Positions 56,401 through 64,000 of a stretch of 64,000 nt of DNA are shown in pieces. Position numbers and translations under genes: made by a program. The stretch comes from Pyronema omphalodes. Lineage: Eukaryota; Ascomycota; Pezizomycetes; Pezizales; Pyronemataceae. The notes under the pieces were generated by a model. The model saw only the letters and a program-made list of their open reading frames with translations, made no database searches and had not been told where the DNA came from. Each line of letters begins with the position of its first letter. Position 1 is the first letter of the stretch. The stretch is taken from assembly GCA_024516155.1 (NCBI GenBank), contig JAJJXM010000054.1, positions 248,001 through 312,000 of the forward strand, read 5' to 3'.

Positions 56401-59400
56401 CGCGCAGCAATCACATCGCACACTGCATGCATGAAAGCTGTATCACGTGTTCTTGGCAATTGCCCATTCTCCCTAGTTGTGTCGATGGCGATGTAAACAA
56501 ACCCGTGAGCGTGGGGTGAGGGAAACAAAAGCGGTGATTCTGGTTTCGGTTGATCTACCTTTCCAGTCATCGCGCTTCTCTTTGCGGCGTTGACGGCTCC
56601 AATTTCTCCACCAGGTGCACCAAGATGGCCTAGACAAATTTTTGTAATCCCTAATTCCCAGTTCCAAGGTTATGGGTAAGTACTCTATATCTTCTTGCCG
56701 AAAGTGAAAGTTTTGTCGTCGAACGTTGTTTATCGAATCCCCCTTTACCAAGATTGTCCAGTTCCTAACTCTAGAGAAACATAGTTTAACATTTGGTATA
56801 TGTGGTTTTGACCGGTGCTATGAGATTATCATCCACAATTGCGCCCCTCATTATGGTCCGACCACATCACGGTCCCTCCGAATGGGCGAAGCGTGGGGAG
56901 CTATCATGTTCATCTTAATCAGCATTCATATTCTGACCGGTATGCCATATTCAAGGAAAGCAAATAAAATTCATCAGCAAAGGTCAGATTAGCTCTCAAA
57001 GTCTTCAATTTATGTTATGGTTGACCATATTAAGACCGCCAGGAACTGGTTACTTCTATCCACGAGGAGGGATTGAGAAACCAAGCCCCCCCTAAGGTTC
57101 GCGGTGGTTTGGGTATACATCATGCTGGGTTGGGTTTTGGGTAGAAAAAATGATACCACATACCAGGGCTATGGAGAAGTTGACGGTGAACACAAGATGC
57201 CTGTTTCCATGTGAGAATTAACGAGCAAAGGGAACCAAGGGTGAGAGTGGGTACTGTGGGACCAGCTTGGAAGGGCCCCTTGGGTGGCACTCGAAGTGAA
57301 TTGCGCACAGATTCCGGCGCGGGGTGGAGACAGCGGAGATGAAAGATGAAGCTGGGAGTCCGGGGGGAGTCCACGCTACGCAACGGCGCGCCATCGCTTC
57401 ATCAAGGGTTCATCAAAGATCATCAAATCGGGGTTGTCATCCCAATTCTGCAGCCACTTTTGCTGGGTAAAATTAACGAATTGATGGCTGACGCGACGGC
57501 GGAAAAATGGAGAGACATCAGTCCGGGATGCACTCAGCTGTAATTCTCCAGCGGTTGTTATCAACTGGATATATGAATTGACCGAAAATATCCGAATATA
57601 GTATTGAAGTTGAGGTGGAGATGGAGCTCCCGTGGTGTTGTCGTGATGTCGCCAGGGCACACGAGATCTTCGGGAATTCTGAATCTCAGGGACTTAAAGT
57701 CTTGGCAAAGGAACCTAGGTCCCCAGGGCTTGCTCAATGCCATTGAGATAGAAATATGTCTAATCTTTGATGGTTTAGTCAAGTTTACAAACTTATGAAG
57801 GTTAGGACATAAATCATTGGTCTTTTATGCATAAAATCGGAATTATCGTCATGTTAGCAGCGGTGGGTAATGAGTGATAATGCATGATAAACAGTTACTT
57901 GTACGACATCCAGTTTTGGGTAGAGAATCCTGCTCTCCGGGCCCTCCGAGTCTATCCCATCCATAGCTAAGAGATTACCAAACCCAAAGTCCCGGAATGA
58001 GATCTGACCCGGGGAAGACCATATGCGATTATGCAGCCTCCCAGTGCTCAGAAGTTAGGTGTTGCCAGGCCAAGCAACCCAGGAGCCCTGCAGCTCTGAA
58101 GCCAGGGAGTCATTAAATTATCGAATCTACGGTATGAAACAAATATGAAAAAACAAATATCTACTTATTACCAGTCAAAACCCAAATACGCGGTAATAGG
58201 TATATGATTCAAGCAAATACCCGGTGTTAAGGAGTTGGTATCTTGGATCGATCATTGGGAACTGACCATATGCTATGCAACCGCCAGGTAAAACATACTC
58301 CCGCCCCCATCAAGCTCCCCATACGGCTACTGCGGGAGTAAACTACAAATAGCTGATAATGCCTGTTGCGATACCTGGAAAGTGTATAATTCAGCGGGTC
58401 GCTTCCGCGTCCGCTGCGTGCTGGCGGCCACTGCTTTTATGATGGCTGAGCGCAGGAGGATATGTAGTTTATTAGCCGGAAGAGGCTCGGGTGTGGGGAT
58501 CACAAATGTGGGGATCAAAAATATGGCGATTTGAGTACGTAGCCGTGGCTCGGGAAGCAATGGCTGGAAAGTACGGGGTGCATATGTTACCAGCCGTGGA
58601 TAAGATAGGATAGAAAGTGCATTTATTGCCGAGAAAGTAAATGACAAGAAAGAAGTAGAGACATGATCAGCTGATCCTATACCCCTGAGTCCCGGGCGGG
58701 ATAAACATGAGGAAGTCCTAATTCCGCTGCTGATAGCCAATGAAGTAAATAAATTGAATTAATGGAATGAGTAAACATACGATGCCAAAAATTGTGGTTG
58801 AGTGAGGCATGGCCGGTGCCAATTATTTTTTACTGTTTCGGCACTTGCTATGGATAAATGTAGACGTAAGAGTGCAGCCGACGATAATGGATACCCCCAT
58901 CTTGTGGCTGGTGAGCAAGGGAGGATCGGGTACCACCCTAATATTTAGGCAGTTTTTATCGTTGCTTACTTGTTCGCCAAATGTCAATTATGATGACACC
59001 AGTGGCTTCGGTTGTATAGGGTATTGGTGTCTATATTCTACAGGAAAGTACACTCCTGAAATAATTTTTCGCGAAATGGGTGCCAAAGAAACGTACGATA
59101 CCTGGGCATGGCATAAAGTCGTCATATGTTGATCCGACTGTATCCGCAATGGTAATCATTTCGAAACTGAAATTTGCTATCAGCTCATGAACACAGCCAG
59201 TGATTGCATTCTTCTGCTGGGTCCCGGTGTTTATTCCGTATACTATTACAAACTCCTGGGTCCTCCATCGAAACACTCCGATAATTTTCCACATAGCAAT
59301 AATGTTGGATGAGAAAGGAAATGCCAGATATCTCTAGTCAAATTGAGGAATGTCATAAGTAATTGATACTCCTCGGGACTGATTGTTTATAGCTTCAATT

Positions 59401-59922
59401 ATGGCACCTTTACCAAACCCGTATTGCATCTGAAATATTTTTGGCTACCGCAACCGAATGTGGCTGAATACACTTTAAGATGTGGTATTCTTCCCTTACT
59501 GTGTTACCGATGAAGGTCCCTACCGAAAACCTAAGTTAAAAATTTCTCAGACGGCAGATCATTTCTCGTAACCGGATTCAACAGTGCCGAAACTGGGGTA
59601 AGTATTCGGGTATATCGGGACAGCCGTGCGGAGATTGTAATACGACATGCTTATCGTTGCTCTCGGTCAATTGTCCGGACGTAAGTTATCCATGCTTCAG
59701 TGAGCTTATCACCGGCTATCCTGTCAGTTATCAGGTTTTGAAGTACAAAGGTACCGATTTACCCGCGGTTTTCTACGGTTGTTACGGACCCGCTATTTCG
59801 GTATCCGGATCATAAATCATTACTCGTTTTCGGCGTCGGCGTCCTGTGGGAGCACTGAGAACACCGAATATGTATCTAGCTTAAAAATACCGCGCCAGCG
59901 CGTCATTGCGCGTCTATAGACT
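53481..59922. other. Gene-poor 6.4 kb
   Basis: No gene could be supported on either strand. Small frames with protein-like composition occur near 57346-57543 (plus) and 57376-57660 (minus), overlapping each other, so neither is called. An imperfect repeat of GACCATATGC is seen near 58018 and 58264. The right end is the 3' flank of the oxidoreductase gene. Confidence 0.4.
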
Positions 59923-61042
59923 CTACAAGCGCGCCTTCTCCTCCTCTTCGGGAACATCAACCACAACCTTGCCCCAAGTTTTCCGCGTCTCTAAATCTTC
60001 CAATGCTCGTGCCATCTCCTTCAACCCTGTGTACTGTCCGGAAAATACAGTTCCCCTAAACTTCCCCTGCTTGATGAGATCGAAAATTCCCTTCCAAGTG
60101 ATGGGAACCATCCCTGGCTCATTCTTCGCATACATTCCCCAGTGAATTCCAACAACACTCACATTTTTCAATAACCTGAATACCTATTAGCCCTATGACC
60201 TCAATTAGCCTTGAGTAAAGCTTCACTCACACTCGGTTTGCCTTCACTTCCTCAATCTTCCCCCCTGCAAATCCTACCACCAATATCCGACCATTCCACG
60301 CCGTACAACTCAAACTTTGATTCACCATCCCAACGGGATCATAGACCACATCCACTCCCTTACCACCCGTCATATTCATCACTACCTTCACCCAGTCCTT
60401 TTCCCTATAATCCACTACCTCATCCGCCCCAAACTCTTTACAAATCCTTCTCTTCTGTTCGCTTCCCGCACTAGCGATAACCCGGGCTCCATACGCCTTC
60501 GCAATCTGTATCGCTGCCAACCCTACCCCTCCAGCGCCTGCATGTATCAATACCACCTCCCCCTTCTTCAACTGAGCCCTAGTAACCAATGCCGCATAAC
60601 TAGTCGGCGCGGTAACAAACAAGCCTGCAGCTTCCTTAAATCCCCAACCCTCGGGTACAGGCAATAAAGTTTCCTCCCTTGCGCAGACCTTGGTAGCAAA
60701 AGCACCCTGAGAAGCTCCGAAAACTTTCGTCCCAACGGGGTATTTCCCACCGTTGGGAGTAGAGATAACAACACCGGAGAATTCACTACCCGCCACCCAC
60801 GGAAGTTTTGGTTGGTGTTGGTATTTACCACGGATTTGGAGGAGGTCGAAGAAGTTTGCGGCGCAGGCACGGATTGAGATTAGATATTCGTTTTTGGCGG
60901 GAATAGGGTCGGGTTGAGTGCTGACTTGGAGAGCAGAGGGTCCCTAGTGTGGGGTTAGTACACATCCTTCATCAGAGCTCCGGGAATAGCATCATCTTAA
61001 ATAGCTTACCGGGAGGAGAGTGGTGAGGTGAAGGGCTCGCAT
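59923..61042 (-). CDS. Quinone oxidoreductase-type medium-chain dehydrogenase (NADPH)
   Basis: A 332-aa zinc-independent MDR protein that likely reduces quinones or enones with NADPH in the cytosol. Exons 61042-61010, 60943-60231 and 60175-59923 are separated by introns of 66 nt (CTAAC branch) and 55 nt (CTAAT branch); joins are phase 0 and phase 2. The N-terminal GroES-like part contains RACAANFFDLLQIRGKY and LPWVAGSEFSGVV. The Rossmann part has AGAGGVGLAAIQIAK (146-160) and ASAGSEQKR. The C-terminus runs VLLKNVSVVGIHWG and ends acidic/basic (DVPEEEEKARL). The Cys and His zinc ligands of alcohol dehydrogenases are absent, which fits the quinone oxidoreductase subgroup. Full length for the family. 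Confidence 0.9.
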
Positions 61043-61601
61043 TGTTGTGATAGTAGTGATGTTTTCTGGTAATTGGTCGTGTTAGGTAGCTGCTTGGAGC
61101 TGAACGGTTGGCATATATATTAGCCGCTGAACACGTGTGGACCGAGATGCCTCGGTTTAGGTGACGCGCGGGGCCCCATGGGGTCGGGTTAGGGTTGCGG
61201 GGTTATTAAGGTTTGGATGGTGAAGCTGTAGAGAGTATTTGGAATTCAGATGTTGTGTATTTGTTTTGGCGATTTCGAGATATGTGGTTAGGAGCTAGCT
61301 GGATTGGGGCTAACTGGTGAATTCTGGTGTGAATTCGTGTGATAAGCCATGAATAAAGCATTGGCAAACCCGGTGACTTGGGATGCCACAGCTGTGATGA
61401 ATTACAGTATTTGAGCTTCCGGTGAGCTGTGAAACGAATTAGACCTCGATTCTAAATCCCCACGCCCTCTGCTACAGACAAAGAAAGCACCTCAGCCCAA
61501 CGCCGGTGTGTAGTATCGCACCACGCAGTATAAGAGATAATACTGGACTTCCAAACAATAAGCCTTCATCATAACAAAAGATAGCCAGCTTAACACAAAA
61601 T
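61043..61601. other. Intergenic, oxidoreductase promoter side
   Basis: Holds the upstream region of the oxidoreductase gene and the 5' flank of the tRNA-Ala gene. Nothing else seen. Confidence 0.45.
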
Positions 61602-61673
61602 GGGGGTGTGGTTTAGTGGTATAATTCCTCTTTAGCATAGAGGCGGTCCGGCGTTCGATTCGCCGCTCCTCCA
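61602..61673 (+). tRNA. tRNA-Ala(AGC), copy 2
   Basis: Same 72 nt as the copy at 45575-45646, on the other strand: G3:T70 identity pair, T6:T67 mismatch, anticodon AGC, no intron. Flanking sequence differs, so only the gene body is shared. Confidence 0.94.
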
Positions 61674-63404
61674 ATACTCTTTTGCTCATTATCTATTTCT
61701 AGCTAGTGACCATGCGAGATTTTTCCTACAGTAAATGCTATTCTGTTAAGACGAGTGGAAAATTTTTCCCTCCAAAAGTTTTTGGCGTATCGTCTTAATG
61801 AAATACTCAGAATAAACAGTGTATCACTTATGAGACAAATGTTCATGACTGACATATTCATCTACCAACAGGCCATGCGCTCAAATCACTTTAAGTCCAA
61901 TCACCATGCGCTTCCCTTCTGCCTCGCTTATCTCTCATGGCCTCACAAACGTCTGAAGAAACCTCCACTTTTAGTTAACAAATATTATCGTGAGTATAAA
62001 GCTTTATATAAAATTGTACGTTACCAGGCCCCAAGCTCTAAGTAGAAAAACTAACTTCTCAGTTTCTGGACGCCAGAGTCTCTAAGTACTCATATCTGCA
62101 TCTGCATAACAGAAACAATCTCAGATCACACAGTGACAAGGAGACCGCGGGGTTGATATATTCTCTGTGCCGAGCTGACTACTTGGCGAGGAGTTTCAGA
62201 TTCAGCAAAAACGTGACGGATACATCATACACCGGATTTCAGCCCTGATACTTTAATGACAGTGGCCCGTACGTCTGATCTGATAGCGATAATTTTTATG
62301 CCAATGGATGTTGTAGATTTCTCTAAATCTCCTTGAACCTGGCAAAACAACTCATAACTCCTACTTCTACATTGACTTCCGCTACGAAGCTCAAGAGTCA
62401 AGCCTTGCCACGCATTCAACCTCGAAAGACTACCGCACTCTGTGCCGTCAACAGCAAATAAAAATGTGTAACATGAATATTTGGGGGATATATTACACAA
62501 CGGCCTGGCGGGGATACCCTTATATCTGGTTCAGGTTCGATATCAAGTTTACAGCTTTCGAAAGTTAATAGACTTAAAATAAGGTGACACCTTAGAACAC
62601 TTTTACTTTGAAAGATTGGGGCGTCATTCTGATTGGACTTATATTGTAGTTATGGTGTAAAAGAGCTTTGTTAGGAGGTGTAATGAAGGCCGCCAGTGAT
62701 GATATAATGGGGATTACAGTGAGTAGGGTCATTATTATGGGGTTAATTACTAGAGGGTATCATTGCAGGAGTATAAATCGCCCGGCGAAAGTTCCGTTGC
62801 CGTAGAGTAGTTATGGTGTAATGATGGCGATGGGTGACGGTTGTGAGGAAGAGGGTCATGATAAACTTACGGTCTTGGTATAGTGGATGGGGCAACTCTT
62901 CCACAGGATGTGTAGGCTAATAACATTCTTGCAGACAGAAATGTATCTTCCATAACGAAAAATTAGTATTTGATCAATTTCGGGGTTCACCACATTAAAG
63001 TTATTCCGAAATCATCTCCACATAATGGAGAACTTCCCGTGTCTATTGGAGGTGGATACAACAACCCTACTTCACCTATGCGATAGCGATAGAAAATCTA
63101 AATAGACAGGGGCCCTATCTATCCGACCGCTCTATTTGAGTTCTATTGAAAATATTTTTTTCGTTGTAAAATAGGCTTTCCAGTCCGTTGCTATAGAGCT
63201 ACGGAAAGCCCTTCAATGTGTTATATTTCGCTATATATTCATGTTTTATAGCTAAGCCTGATGATTGAAATGAGCAAAACCGCCAAAACAAGAAAAAAAA
63301 AACAAAATAAAAACATTGAATGAGATACATAATATAAGTGACAAATAGGAGAAGATATCAAGACGCATATAAGATTCGTACGGCAGCTGTATATTCACCA
63401 AGCC
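61674..63404. other. Gene-poor, with one interspersed repeat
   Basis: No gene supported. A 14-bp direct repeat TAGTTATGGTGTAA occurs at about 62648 and 62807. The repeat at 63044-63219 relates to the left end of the window. Confidence 0.4.
63044..63219. repeat. Diverged repeat, copy B (empty site for R3)
   Basis: Aligns with the flanks of element R3 (2007-2166 plus 2389-2425), including AGAAAATCTAAATAGACAGGGG-type and GTCCGTTGCTA landmarks, but reads straight through the insertion point. Confidence 0.5.
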
Positions 63405-64000
63405 TTACTCGAATTTTGCTGTGACTTCGCCTTTACTCTGCCCGTCGAATATCAGTTCAAACTTCAAGACCTAGGTTTTATCAGTATATATTCCCTTTTC
63501 ACTGAATAGCACGTACCTCGTCAATCAGACTCATCTTCAACTGAAAATCGATGCGATAGTACTCAGCACCCATTGAGTTCACGTGCTTCCGGAACTTCTT
63601 ATGAGAAATGCCATGGAGATTTGAAGTCAGGGTGCAAATCCGGTAGACAGAACCCGGATTCTTCCACTTGTAGTCTGGTGGATTATCCAGATCACATGCT
63701 AAGAGTTCATCGGTGAATTTCAAAATCGGTTGATTACCATTCACAGGAACGTAGCGACAGAAACTAACGCTGCTCTGCTCCGTGACTTCTAAGGCTTGGT
63801 TCTGTATTTGTTAACCTTGGAAATTATATGCAAATTATTCAAAAGCAACATTGCTTACCCTAGTAATGTACCAGTTCATGTGACTTTCAACCATGAAGTT
63901 CTCTTCGGCGCTGTCCCAGTACCGGTGTGCATCGGTGCCTGTTCCGGGTTTGTAATGGCTGCTTGACATGCACCCATAGCTTTTACGGGCTCGTCGTTCC
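63405..64000 (-). CDS. Hsp70-like (actin-like ATPase fold) protein, C-terminal part
   Basis: Its 5' part lies beyond the right edge. Visible exons are 64000-63859, 63801-63517 and 63470-63405, with introns of 57 nt (GTAAGC donor) and 46 nt (GTACGT donor, CTGAT branch). Both joins are phase 0. The read-through includes RKSYGCMSSSHY, YWDSAEENFMVESHMNWYI, then VYRICTLTSNLHGI, EYYRIDFQLKMSLIDE and the ending VLKFELIFDGQSKGEVTAKFE-like stretch before TAA. This is the C-terminal layout of the fungal Hsp70-like family (K-x-YG near the end of the ATPase fold, then a beta-rich tail). The last exon has 22 codons including stop. These proteins are numerous in fungi and mostly uncharacterised; some are tied to allorecognition-type contexts. 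The frame enters the window in phase 2 at base 63998. Confidence 0.75.

Noticed and set aside
57990..58110. A structured-looking segment reminiscent of a 5S rRNA gene
   Set aside because: The 5S internal control boxes and terminal helix could not be found.
1..64000. CRISPR arrays, operons and bacterial-type ribosome binding sites
   Set aside because: The window is eukaryotic; the tandem repeats found are microsatellites or short duplications without regular spacers.

Overview
The window is nuclear DNA of a filamentous ascomycete (Pezizomycotina). Evidence: short GT-AG introns (46-204 nt) with CTAAC/CTGAT-type branch sites, a large-subunit fungal catalase, a Ras2-type GTPase ending in a CAAX box, an eL31 gene with a leader intron, a Hsp70-like protein of the type expanded in fungi, and eukaryotic tRNA genes. 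A helotialean (Leotiomycetes, Sclerotinia/Botrytis-like) source is my impression from the overall feel of the proteins; it is not proven here.

Layout. 0-2.6 kb is a repeat-rich patch. A broken protein gene (about 0.3-1.43 kb) is interrupted by a 319-bp retroposon-like element with a 14-bp target duplication. A second copy follows in opposite orientation, and a third (211 bp, 5'-truncated, 11-bp target duplication) sits inside another repeat, whose uninterrupted relative lies at the far end of the window (63.04-63.22 kb). 5.76-22.06 kb holds two paralogous genes facing each other. Each couples a HeLo-like/STAND-type fungal N-terminal domain to a C-terminal FHA domain. Between them lie a fatty acid hydroxylase/sterol desaturase-family gene, a basic/serine-rich unknown protein and tRNA-Lys(CTT). 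26.0-26.8 kb holds a small four-exon zinc-ribbon gene with a 19-nt micro-exon, visible only after splicing. 27.5-28.4 kb encodes an unknown one-pass membrane protein. 31.2-31.8 kb is ribosomal protein eL31 (minus strand, four exons counting the leader). 33.4-35.8 kb is a 750-aa catalase. 37.1-38.0 kb is a secreted HAD-family protein. 38.4 kb is tRNA-Arg(TCT). 40.1-41.25 kb and 43.7-44.9 kb are unknown genes, the second behind a long leader with introns. tRNA-Ala(AGC) occurs twice, at 45.6 kb (minus) and 61.6 kb (plus). 49.58-50.44 kb is ras2 (minus), with an AUG-free region of about 680 nt upstream followed by 2.5 kb dense in microsatellites. 59.92-61.04 kb is a quinone oxidoreductase-type MDR protein (minus). 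The right edge carries the 3' part of a Hsp70-like gene (minus).

The genes do not form one pathway. Most are isolated housekeeping or stress genes separated by long gene-poor DNA. The most promising candidate for an undescribed system is the FHA pair. Its architecture suggests that a phosphopeptide-binding module replaces the usual STAND/NLR nucleotide-binding core behind a fungal NLR-type N-terminal domain.
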